A stretch of 64,000 nt of DNA from Zea mays (taxonomy: Eukaryota; Streptophyta; Magnoliopsida; Poales; Poaceae), in the NCBI RefSeq assembly GCF_902167145.1, contig NC_050097.1:172328923-172392922 (forward strand), given 5' to 3'. The first letter of the stretch is position 1, and the number at the start of each line of letters is the position of its first letter. Positions 43,001 through 54,730 of the stretch are shown piece after piece. Below the pieces are notes generated by a model. The model saw only the letters and a list, made by a program, of their open reading frames with translations, was not told the DNA's origin and ran no database searches. The position numbers and the translations under genes were made by a program.

Positions 43001-44299
43001 AAGGGTGAGGCACTGCGCATCGAGGAGGAGCGGAGCGGGGTCACGCCTAATCGAAACTGGCAGACCCCGTACCTGCAATATCTCCACCGAGGAGAGCTAC
43101 CCCTCGACCAAGCCGAAGCTCGGCGGTTGGCGCGGCGCGCCAAGTCGTTTGTCTTGCTGGGAGACAGGAAGGAGCTCTACCACCGCAGCCCCTCAGGCAT
43201 CCTCCAGCGATGCATTTCCATCGCCGAAGGCCAGAAGCTCCTACAAGAGATACACTCGGGGGCTTGCGGCCATCACGCAGTACCTCGAGCCCTTGTTGGA
43301 AATGCCTTCCGACAAGGTTTCTACTAGCCGACGGCGGTGGCCGACGCCACAAGAATTGTCCGCACCTGCGAAGGGTGTCAGTTCTACGCAAGGCAGACCC
43401 ACCTTCCCGCTCAGGCCCTGCAGACGATACCCATCACCTGGCCTTTTGCTGTGTGGGGTCTGGACCTCGTCGGCCCCTTGCAGAAGGCACCCGGGGGCTA
43501 CACACACCTGTTGGTCGCCATCGACAAATTCTCCAAGTGGATCGAGGTCCGACCCCTAAACAGCATCAGGTCCGAACAGGCGGTGGCATTCTTCACCAAC
43601 ATCATCCATCGCATTGGGGTCCCGAACTCCATCATCACCGACAACGGCACCCAGTTCACCGGCAGAAAGTTCCTGGACTTCTGCAAGGATCACCACATCC
43701 GGGTAGACTGGGCCGTCGTGGCTCACCCCATGACGAATGGGCAAGTAGAGCGTGCCAACAACATGATTCTACAAGGACTCAAGCCTCGGATCTACAACGA
43801 CCTCAACAAGTTCGGCAAGCGGTGGATGAAGGAACTCCCCTCGGTGGTCTGGAGTCTGAGGACAACGTCGAGCCGAGCCACGGGCTTCACACCGTTCTTC
43901 CTAGTCTATGGGGCCGAGGCCATCTTGCCCACAGACTTAGAATACGGTTCCCCGAGGACGAGGGCCTACGCCGACCAAAGCAATCAAGCTAATCGAGAAG
44001 ACTCACTGGACCAGCTGAAAGAGGCTCGGGACATGGCCTTACTACACTCGGCGCGGTACCAGCAGTCCCTGCGACGCTACCACGCCCGAGGGGTTTGGTC
44101 CCGAGACCTCCAGGTGGGCGACCTGGTGCTTCGGCTGCGACAAGACGCCCGAGGGCGGCACAAGCTCACGCCTCCCTGGGAGGGGCCGTTCGTCGTCGCC
44201 AAGGTTCTGAAGCCCAGAACGTACAAGCTGGCCAACAGTCAAGGCGAGGTCTACAACAACGCTTGGAACATCCGACAGCTACGTCGCTTCTACCCTTAA
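40074..44299 (+). pseudogene. pol: Huck-like pol: protease, RT, RNase H, integrase; multiple nonsense codons and one frameshift
   Basis: Pol domains are in Gypsy order. The protease region has MDGGSGLNIIYAETLGLL (40450-40500). RT has FIKEVFHPEWLANPVLVRKK, WQMCVDYTGLNKACPK, FLDAYSGYHKI and the YVDD box (41592-41603). RNase H has FFDGSL, EYEALVNGL and HGDS (42450-42650). Integrase has an HHCC zinc finger (IHSGACGHH to CEGCQFY, 43245-43385), catalytic D in GLDLVGPL (about 43460), D in ITDNGTQF (about 43640) and E in GQVERANN (about 43750), ending QLRRFYP at 44299. No chromodomain is seen. In-frame stops occur at 40599, 41007, 41661, 42312, 42651 and 43325. A one-base loss near 42835 moves the remainder to another frame. 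All lesions but the frameshift are single-codon; the catalytic residues themselves survive. Non-functional as it stands. Confidence 0.92.
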
Positions 44300-44741
44300 G
44301 ATGCTTTCAAGTTGTTCGTATACCTCGTTCACACACAAAGTTTAGTCATCAAGGAAGGGTCAGCCTTGCCTCGGCAAAGCCCGACCCTCCCTCGGGGGCT
44401 AAAAGGGGGGAACCCCCTCTGCGCCGAAATTTTCAATCGAAAAGGCTTCTGCGTTCCCCGGCTGTATCAGTAGCAGGACCCCAAGAAGCGAACGCGCGCG
44501 CATGTAAGTGGCAAGGCTGACTGAGCCGAGGGACTCCTACGCCTCTGGGATACGGATACCTCACTCGTCACCTACCACGAAAAATGACTCCTACTTGGGC
44601 AAGCCACCCTGCTACTGACGAACGGGGCCGGACACGCAAAATGGAAGGAAAAGGAGCACGACTTTATACTACGATAATAAGGTGTTCGGGCCTCAGCGGC
44701 CGCAAAAGACACACGTGCATTCAAGGAAAACTGCTCCGGCA
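44300..44741. other. Spacer between pol and the antisense gene
   Basis: No gene seen. It contains the CCTCGGCAAAGCCCGACCCTCCCTCGGGGGCT wording typical of Tat-lineage elements. The convergent 3' ends of pol and the antisense gene face each other across it. Confidence 0.6.
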
Positions 44742-46788
44742 GAGTTAGGCGTCGCCCGGAGAAGGAGCCGCACCCTCGGCTTCGTCCCCGCCTTCGGCAA
44801 AGTCCACCCCGGCCTCGGACGACGGAGCAGGCGGGAGGATCTCTGCCTCGAAGGTGGTTGCCAGCACCGCGCTCGGGCCCGCGGCAGCCGCGTCGAGCCT
44901 CTGGACTTCAGCCAGGGCGGCTTCATCTTCGTCAGGGAGGCAATACCCCTTGCTGACCCGCTCCAGATCCACGACGTAGTGGGAAGCAAGCACGGCGAAG
45001 GCCCGCCTGACGCCGTGATGTAGCGCCTCGCGGAGTCTGCCGCGCACATGGTCACCCAAGGCCTGCAGGCGACTTTGAGGGGAGCTTCCTGAGGGGATGT
45101 CGCCGAAGCCAAAGACCCGGCAGAAGTCCGAGATGGCCTCGGACATGGCCGCATGGTCGGCCTCCCTCTGCTCGACAGCCTAGGCAAGCGCCCTGGTGGA
45201 CTCATCAAGGGCAGACTCGAGCTCTACGAACAGCCAGAGCGCAAGGCCTCAAACACAAGTGGAGGAAACGAGCCGAAACAAAAACCGAAGACAGCCAGGA
45301 CATACCTCCGGCTCGGGCACGCTGCTCCGAGGATGCGGCTTGGGCTACGGCTAGGTCTGCTGCAAGGGCTCCGGCCCGGCTTTCGGCCTCGGCGGCCCGG
45401 TCCCGAGATTGATCCCGCTCATCGGCGACCTGGTCAAACTCCGACTGCCGTCGCTGCACCTCTGCGCGTGCCGCTGCCGCCTCTGCTCTCAGATCGGCGC
45501 AGAGCAACCGAAGGTCCGCCACCTCGGCGCCCTGCTGGGAGAAGCACGCGGTAGCCCTGGCAAGCGAGGTCCTCAGGGATCGCAGCGAGCCCCAGACATC
45601 GACCTCGCGGCGGATGAACGACGACTTGGCGGCGCTCAGATCCGTCAGATCCTGAGGGAAGGAAGCGGGGCATCACAAAGGACGCCTTGATCACAAAAAA
45701 AGAGGGGGGTATGCCCGAAATAATTACCTGGAGGATCTTGGGGACGTCCCTGCAAAAGACCTCCAAGGATGACCGGAGCGACCCCACTGTTGCCTCGGCG
45801 CACTCGCGGAGCTCGTCCCAAGACTGCTCCTCCCGCTCATCGTCAAGAACGAAGAAGGGATCCGAAGCCTCACGGGTCCAGAACCGGAGCAACTGGCGCG
45901 CCCCTCGGAGCTCCACCGCGCAGGGACAAGGCTGCCGCTCGGCGAGACGAGTCGCGTTTCCACGCCCCCTCCTCCGGGGCACCATGAGGCGACGCCTCGG
46001 CCATCTCAGCGTCGGCGGCGACAGGTCGCTCCACGACCGGGACGGCAGCGGCTTCGGCAGCAGCTGGCGCTGGCGCCGGTGGCATGTCTGGTGGGCCTGA
46101 GGCCACGCCTGCGCTAGCCGCCTCCCCCAGCGCGACGGTCACCTCGACAGAAGAGCCGGCCTCGGTAACTCGCTCCACGGCAACTGGTGCCGCCTGAGCC
46201 CCCCGCTGTGGGGCGTCTTGCGAGAAGGTCAGCTGAACGGCGAGGCCCGGCACGGCACCGGCTGCGGAAGCCGACGCCGTCTTGAGGACTTTCCGGGGAG
46301 CCAGATCGGTCAGGCCATGGCTCCGCTTGATGAGGAGGAAAAGAAAGTCGCGGTCGGGACATACAAATGAGGAGCGAGGACGAAGACGTTCTAAGGTACT
46401 TACCCGCTCCGGGCCATGATCAACCGTGCATGTGGGGAGGTCTCTCGGATCTCGACCCTCGAAGGTACCGCCGAGGTCCGCCTCGCCGCCAGCTTCGGTA
46501 CCATCCTCGCCTTGGGCACCTTGGACGCCCGGGAGACGGACTGCCCAGGCGCTGCCACGGCGACCTGAGGGTCGCTCTCCTGCGCTGCCGGCATGGGCGA
46601 CGGTTTTTGGGGAGCAGGCACCTCGGCCTGACTCCCCTGGGTCACCTCAACTTCCCCAGCCGAGGGGTCGAGTACCCCCTCGGTCTTCCCCCGCTCTTCG
46701 GGCCGGGACCTCGGCGTCCCGACCCCGGGAACTGACGGCGCCAGCCCGCATGGGGCTGGCTCGACGACTCCTGGCCTAGCCTCAAACC

Positions 46789-49700
46789 TGTCACACCTGG
46801 GTTTTAGGGGTCCAAAGCCCGGGCGCGAACATAATCACCAGGTGTGCTGGGACCAAGTCTCACACATATGATGAATCATGGCATAGGATCGAATGTCACA
46901 TCTTTACTATATAACAGGGGTTCTGCACAAAATAAATAATTACATTATAAGGAGACAACGGTCCAGCAACCCAAAGTTGACTGGGAGACGACGACCTAGA
47001 CCTCTCACGAACACATCACGGCATCCTCCAAGCGCCTCATCTTGCGGTACCTGTTCATGACCTGTGGGGGGTGTGAGACAGCAAGAGTGAGCTCACATAC
47101 GTTCATCGCTCAACAAGTTGTGGGGAATAATGTGCATGAACTCGCCAAAGGTGGGAGCTCACGTGAAGTGTAAGGCTTACCAAAGAGGATGGTTAGAGCT
47201 GAGCATTGCTTTTAAAGTTGGTCAAAATTTTATTAGCAATTACTAAGTATAAGTAAATACCAACCCAATTAAGTAGTAGAACAAAAGTAACAACCTCACT
47301 TGCGATGCAATGCATATGAAAAATTGAGTTTAAGTTCCATAATTTAATCATGTGAGTGTCCGAGCCGCTCATGACCGTGAGCACGGCTAGTATACCAGTT
47401 TTACACTCTGCAGAGGTTGCACATCTTTACCCACAAGTCGTGTTACCCATTTGCCACAGAGTTGATCAGACTCCATACACCTCTACCAAGGAAGCGAGGC
47501 AGGGTACCACTACGAGGCCTTTACAAAGTTCCACTAGCTTCAGACTACCCGCTACAGTTTATAGGAAGCTCTAGTGCAGGGTTCTTGCCTGACCGCCATC
47601 GCAGCAAAATCAACCAAGGACCTCCCTACACTGACCACTCCCCTACTGCCCTTGCCCCTTTCGGGTAAGGTAGCCATCCACTAGCTTTCCTAGTTAATCA
47701 GCCAAGGGCGTCCCATAAACCCTTGTGGTAGCACTGTTTTCCCGGGTGGTTCTCCATGTTCCAATTAACATAATGATCTTATCATGAACAGTAAATAACA
47801 ACTGATAATAAAAGTATAATCATGAATAAAATGTATCTCCATACCCATAACCACATAAAGCAATAGCAGGTACTACCCAGAAAGTTTAGTGGTAAACAAG
47901 GTATAAAGATAGACAAACTAGGGTATCCTATTGGGTCCCATCAAAATTAACCTATGCAGATCATTATGATTAATTAGAACATGAGTGGGTAAAAAGAAGT
48001 GATCAAGGGCACAACTTGCCTGGCACTTGAGATTCCAGGTGACAGGATGAACTTGAGGTGACTCTCAACCGCACTGCTAGTCGTAGTAATACAAACAAAC
48101 ATAGTATAGATAAAATTAACATCACACCAAACATAAGAATATACTGCTTAATAATGACCTACGCGTTGCTACAAGACTAACGCAACTTGAACGGCTCAAT
48201 TCTGAGTTAAAACGGATTAGTTATGATTTTCCTAGGGTTTCATGTGTTTGATACGGAAATACTTAAGTGGTCAAATTTAATATAGTTTTCATGCTAAAAC
48301 AGAGTCATTAAGTGCTAAACAATATTAATACAAAATTATAGAAATTGGAACGGGTCAAAAACGAGTTAAAATGAATTTTCTATGATTTACACAAGTTCTA
48401 GTATTTTATTTTTGCATTAAAAATAAATTCCTATTTCATTTTTCCTGATTTTCTAATTTCCTGGACTGGGCGTCAATTATAGGAAAGCGCAGGGGCCGGC
48501 GCGTAAAAATTCCTAAGACTCAGTGGACCGCACAGGGTGGATTGCGGGTTCTATTCTTCAGAACCCCGAGGGTTCTTACGCAAAATGGCATTGCGAAGCG
48601 GTATCGGCCACGATGGGCCGTTGGATCAGACGTGGATGTATCAGATTGAATCTAAGCCTTTATGAAATCTAACGCGCGCGAAGTCGTTGGATCAACAGTG
48701 AACGACCCGGATTTAATGAGTCGCGGATCCACTCCGCGCCACTGGATCTCGCATCTACGGTCTCAGTTCGATCGAGCGAAGGGGTATGCTTGATCTAATC
48801 GGGATCGTCCGTCAACGATCCGACGGTGCACGTTCACCGCCCCAACTAGGCAAGCATGCGCGGCGGCGCCGCCCACACCTACGGCGGCCGAACACCGGCG
48901 ACATCGCCCCGGGCGCGCGGGTGACCCAAACCTTAATTAATCCCTACCACACGAAGATATGACTACGGCAAACACGAAGGAAGTGAAGATTACCGAGAAT
49001 CGGGCGTGTAGACGAGTTGTTCACGGGTCGGGGCGGCTCGGCGGTGTTCCTTCGACTCCGACGAACAATTCCGTCGATGACCGAGGCTTTCCGGGCCCCA
49101 ATCCGCCACGGACGTGTTTCACTGTCCCAGGCGAACCACCCAAGCCCCCAGTCGACCCCGGAATGGTGGCGTAGGGCCAAGTCAGCGGCGGCGGCGAAGT
49201 CGTCGCGCCCCGAGGTCCCACGGCGATGCAACAGTGCTGCCGGTTGCGTTTCGAGGGGGAATAGGGAAAGAGGAAGCTGTGGCGCGATTCATTTTATGCG
49301 TAGGGGTCGGTCAACAACGGAGTCCGCAGCGCCTGCCATGACCGAGCACGCGCAATTCGCGCGGCGAAGGAAGAGGAAGATGGTTCAGCGGCTGACCCAG
49401 GGGACCCACAAGGCAGCGTAACACGATCGCGAGCACCCACGGCCACTGACGTATGGGGCCCGTGCGGCAGAGACACCGGGACGGTGGAAAGCTACCGTGC
49501 AAGGGCTGCCAGACCGGGCCCGCCTGTAAGCCGGTTGGGAAGCGTGGGCGCGCGATAAGTGGCTTCGTGGGCCGCACGCGTGGTTTCTTCAGGTGGGCCG
49601 AAAGGAGAATCCGAGGCCCAGGCAGGGTTTCTTCTTCTTTTCTTTTTCTTTTTTCTCTCTCTTTTCAAATTCAAGTTGTATTCAAATTTAATTCAAACTC

Positions 49701-50079
49701 CTGTGACCAAATATTCTCAGATGATATTGCGCCATAAACAGTACTACTTTGAAGATATATTATTATATATATTATTTTTATATCTTTTCTCTTTTTGGTT
49801 TCAATTCTAGAATTTCTTTTCTTCTTTTCCAAACTCTAGAATTTCTTTTAGGATTTAATTTCCCATTGGGGTATTTAACATAATTTTTTTTTGTTTACTA
49901 TATTTTTATATCATCACAAAATGCACACAAAGTAAGATCCAGCATGATGCACAGGTTATTTAGGTGTTCTTGGTTCTAACTACCCACTTTTAACTAGTGT
50001 TGATCACATGTAATGAATAGTAGAGGCCACAACTAATGAGTTTATCTCTATCCACTTTATTACACTTTTGAGTATTACA
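46789..50079 (-). repeat. 3' LTR of the non-autonomous element (3291 bp)
   Basis: Plus strand TGTCACACCTGGG to TGAGTATTACA. About 30 substitutions against its partner by eye, nearly all C/T or G/A. It includes a GC-rich segment (48540-49620) and an AT-rich one. Small reading frames repeat in both LTRs and show no domain. Confidence 0.95.
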
Positions 50080-51429
50080 AATTCTACCCCCCTTAAAAAT
50101 AATCTCGTCCTCGAGATTTGTAAGAAAAGGGATATAATAGGTTTGGTCTAGAATTTTAGTTTCTCATTTGGTTTTGGGAATCAAAGTTTTGTTCAAGTTT
50201 TTTTTAACAGTTAGTAGATGATATGAATATTGTATGTCTAGATATTCATTAGGTCAGGTACGGTTATGGCAAGTAGAGGTTGTGGCAAGGGTATAATAAG
50301 GAAAGACTTCATCCTAAACTATGGATCTTGATTCCGCTGGCGATTCAACTTGATCTTTGAAGTCTTGAGTTGATGCTTATCCTTCTTGATGAGGTTGATC
50401 ATCTTCGGTCTCCAATCTTGGTATCTCCATCTGAGCTAGGGAGCTGTAGTTAAGATGGCTAGGGTCTGTGGATAGGACTTTTTTTTAGGTTTACATAGAT
50501 GGATTATGTAACTTATTGGGAGTGTATGGCTGAGTTGATCTATGGCATTAACTTAGGCTTAAGTGAATTAGGAGTACGGTTTTATCCTTTGTACCAGCAT
50601 TAAGAATCACCCACAAGGTTAAATCATAATAGATTAGATAGGGCCTAATTTTTGTCGCCAACATTATCTAACTTATTTAAGTAACTCAAATTTGGATTAG
50701 ATCATGGTTGTTATTCTAGAGTGGGATCAATATGATAATTAGGGCAAGATAAATCCATAAGGATAAGGTAGAATCCTTTGAGGTCAGTTAGATCTATTAA
50801 GATGGGATAAGTAAAGTGGTTAGGATAAGATGAATCCTTCAAGATAAGATGCATCTATTAAGATCAGAGAGAATCTTTTAAGTTAAGATGAATCCATTAA
50901 AATAGGAGAGTATCTTTTAAGATAAGATGGATATATTCTAGTGGGGGATTTTCGTAGATGATCTAGTTTATCTTATAAATATATCTAGTTTAATAGATCC
51001 ATTTTTTTAATAGGGAATATTCTGTGTTGTCTATTTTGTAAATATTTTCCCTTGTGTCTAGGTGTATATGCAGATGCAATTGTGGACATTACTCCACAAA
51101 CCATCACACTCAATCAAAGATCCAAATCAGACAAGTATCATAAGAACAAGCACTCAAGCGTATAAACATCTATAAAAATAGTTTTGTTTTTGTTCCTAAG
51201 AGTAGGTCTCCTATTCCTAAAGTCACTTTAGGTACAGGATTTCGAAGTGTGAAATCCACATTTGTCTTTAGAAAAGAAAAGGTAAGAGTAATCAGAGTAA
51301 AGCGGAAATAGATGAGAAAAGATTAAGAAAAGTTTAGAAAAGAATCAGAGTAGCAAGGGTAAGTAAAGAATGGTTGTCCAGTTCTATATAGGTTTCGTCC
51401 TACAGTCAACATTCCTCTGATACCACTTC
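50080..51429 (-). other. Internal region of the non-autonomous element
   Basis: No open frame of note. 50740-50940 holds about eight loose repeats of the type AAGATAAGATGAATCC. A PBS lies at the right end and a polypurine tract at the left end. It resembles a stuffer derived from the ends of a larger element. Confidence 0.8.
51414..51425 (-). other. Primer-binding site of the non-autonomous element
   Basis: The minus strand reads TGGTATCAGAGG, 11 matches to the initiator-Met tRNA 3' end, four bases from the LTR. Confidence 0.88.
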
Positions 51430-54400
51430 TGTCACACCCGGGTTTTAGGGGTCCAAAGCCCGGGCGCGAACATAATCACCAGGTGTGCTGGGACCAAGTC
51501 TCACACATATGATGAATCATGGCACAGGATCGAATGTCACATCTTTACTATATAACAGGGGTTCTGCACAAAATAAATAATTACATTATAAGGAGACAAC
51601 AGTCCAGCAACCCAAAGTTGATTGGGAGACGACGACCTAGACCTCTCACGAACACATCACGGCATCCTCCAAGCGCCTCATCTTGCGGTACCTGTTCTTG
51701 ACCTGGGGGGGTGTGAGACAGCAAGAGTGAGCTCACATACGTTCATTGCTCAACAAGTTGTGGGGAATAATGTGCATGAACTCGCCAAAGGTGGGAGCTC
51801 ACGTGAAGTGTAAGGCTTACCAAAGAGGATGGTTAGAGCTGAGCATTGCTTTTAAAGTTGGTCAAAATTTTATTAGCAATTACTAAGTATAAGTAAATAC
51901 CAACCCAATTAAGTAGTAGAACAAAAGTAACAACCTCACCTGCGATGCAATGCATATGACAAATTGAGTTTAAGTTCCATAATTTAATCATGTGAGTGTC
52001 CGAGCCGCTCATGACCGTGAGCACGGCTAGTATACCAGTTTTACACTCTGCAGAGGTTGCGCATCTTTACCCACAAGTCGTGTTACCCATTTGCCACAGA
52101 GTTGATCAGACTCCATACACCTCTACCAAGGAAGCGAGGCAGGGTACCACTACGAGGCCTTTACAAAGTTCCACTAGCTTCAGACTACCCGCTACAGTTT
52201 ATAGGAAGCTCTAGTGCAGGGTTCTTGCCTGACCGCCATCGCAGCAAAATCAACCAAGGACCTCCCTACACTGACCACTCCCCTACTGCCCTTGCCCCTT
52301 TCGGGTAAGGTAGCCATCCACTAGCTTTCCTAGTTAATCAGCCAAGGGCGTCCCATAAACCCTTGTGGTAGCACTGTTTTCCCGGGTGGTTCTCCATGTT
52401 CCAATTAACATAATGATTTTATCATGAACAGTAAATAACAACTGATAATAAAAGTATAATCATGAATAAAATGTATCTCCATACCCATAACCACATAAAG
52501 CAATAGCAGGTACTACCCAGAAAGTTTAGTGGTAAACAAGGTATAAAGATAGACAAACTAGGGTATCCTATTGGGTCCCATCAAAATTAACCTATGCAGA
52601 TCATTATGATTAATTAGAACATGAGTGGGTAAAAAGAAGTGATCAAGGGCACAACTTGCCTGGCACTTGAGATTCCAGGTGACAGGATGAACTTGAGGTG
52701 ACTCTCAACCGCACTGCTAGTCGTAGTAATACAAACAAACATAGTATAGATAAAATTAACATCACACCAAACATAAGAATATACTGCTTAATAATGACCT
52801 ACGCGTTGCTACAAGACTAACGCAACTTGAACGGCTCAATTCGGAGTTAAAACGGATTAGTTATGATTTTCCTAGGGTTTCATGTGTTTGATACGGAAAT
52901 ACTTAAGTGGTCAAATTTAATATAGTTTTCATGCTAAAACAGAGTCATTAAGTGCTAAACAATATTAATACAAAATTATAGAAATTGGAACGGGTCAAAA
53001 ACGAGTTAAAATGAATTTTCTATGATTTACACAAGTTCTAGTATTTTATTTTTGCATTAAAAATAAATTCCTATTTCATTTTTCCTGATTTTCTAATTTC
53101 CTGGACTGGGCGTCAATTATAGGAAAGCGCAGGGGCCGGCGCGTAAAAATTCCTAAGACTCAGTGGACTGCACAGGGTGGATTGCGGGTTCTATTCTTCA
53201 GAACCCCGAGGGTTCTTACGCAAAATGGCACTGCGAAGCGGTATCGGCCACGATGGGCCATTGGATCAGACGTGGATGTATCAGATTGAATCTAAGCCTT
53301 TATGAAATCTAACGCGCGCGAAGTCGTTGGATCAACAGTGAACGACCCGGATTTAATGAGTCGCGGATCCACTCCGCGCCACTGGATCTCGCATCTACGG
53401 TCTCAGTTCGATCGAGCGAAGGGGTATGCTTGATCTAATCGGGATTGTCCGTCAACGATCCGACGGTGCATGTTCACCGCCCCAACTAGGCAGGCATGCG
53501 CGGCGGCGCCGCCCACACCTACGGCGGCCGAACGCCGGCGACATCGCCCCGGGCGCGCGGATGACCCAAACCTTAATTAATCCCTACCACACGAAGATAT
53601 GACTACGGCGAACACGAAGGAGGTGAAGATTACCGAGAATCGGGCGTGTAGACGAGTTGTTCACGGGTCGGGGCGGCTCGGCGGTGTTCCTTCGACTCCG
53701 ACGAACAATTCCGTCGATGACCGAGGCTTTCCGGGCCCCAATCCGCCACGGACGTGTTTCACTGTCCCAGGCGAACCACCCAAGCCCCCAGTCGACCCTG
53801 GAATGGTGGCGTAGGGCCAAGTCAGCGGCGGCGGCGAAGTCGTCGCGCCCCGAGGTCCCACGGCGATGCAACGGTGCTGCCGGTTGCGTTTCGAGGGGGA
53901 ATAGGGAAAGAGGAAGCTGCGGCGCGATTCATTTTATGCGTAGGGGTCGGTCAACAACGGAGTCCGCAGCGCCTGCCATGACCGAGCACGCGCGATTCGC
54001 GCGGCGAAGGAAGAGGAAGATGGTTCAGCGGCTGACCTAGGGGACCCACAAGGCAGCGTAACACGATCGCGAGCACCCACGGCCACTGACGTATGGGGCC
54101 TGTGCGGCAGAGACACCGGGACGGTGGAAAGCTACCGTGCAAGGGCTGCCAGACCGGGCCCGCCTGTAAGCCGGTTGGGAAGCGTGGGCGCGCGATAAGT
54201 GGCTTCGTGGGCCGCGCGCGTGGTTTCTTCAGGTGGGCCGAAAGGAGAATCCGAGGCCCAGGCAGGGTTTCTTCTTCTTTTCTTTTCTTTTCTTTTTCTT
54301 TTTTCTCTCTCTTTTCAAATTCAAGTTGTATTCAAATTTAATTCAAACTCCTGTGACCAAATATTCTCAGATGATATTGCGCCATAAATAGTACTACTTT

Positions 54401-54730
54401 GAAGATATATTATTATATATATTATTTTTATATCTTTTCTCTTTTTGGTTTCAATTCTAGAATTTCTTTTCTTCTTTTCCAAACTCTAGAATTTCTTTTA
54501 GGATTTAATTTCCCATTGGGGTATTTAACATAATTTTTTTTTGTTTACTATATTTTTATATCATCACAAAATGCACACAAAGTAAGATCCAGCATGATGC
54601 ATAGGTTATTTAGGTGTTCTTGGTTCTAACTACCCACTTTTAACTAGTGTTGATCACATGTAATGAATAGTAGAGGCCACAACTAATGAGTTTATCTCTA
54701 TCCACTTTTATTACACTTTTGAGTATTACA
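51430..54730 (-). repeat. 5' LTR of the non-autonomous element (3301 bp)
   Basis: Plus strand TGTCACACCCGGG to TGAGTATTACA. The partner LTR is about 99% identical by eye. Length differs through a TTTTC-repeat expansion near 54290 and one extra T near 54710. Confidence 0.95.

Larger units (their letters stand above)
46789..54730 (-). mobile_element. Complete non-autonomous LTR retrotransposon with 3.3-kb LTRs
   Basis: LTRs at 46789-50079 and 51430-54730 flank only 1350 bp. The target duplication AAACC lies at 46784-46788 and 54731-54735. The minus-strand orientation is set by an initiator-Met PBS (TGGTATCAGAGG, 51414-51425) and a polypurine tract (AAGGGGGG, about 50088-50095). There is no gag or pol, so it must use another element's proteins. 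The LTR size and PBS suggest the Tekay/Prem1 (Del) group, from recall only. Confidence 0.93.

Noticed and set aside
47356..47668. Small frames repeated at 47356-47668 and 51996-52308
   Set aside because: Identical because they lie in the two LTRs of one non-autonomous element; no domain, and LTRs are non-coding.
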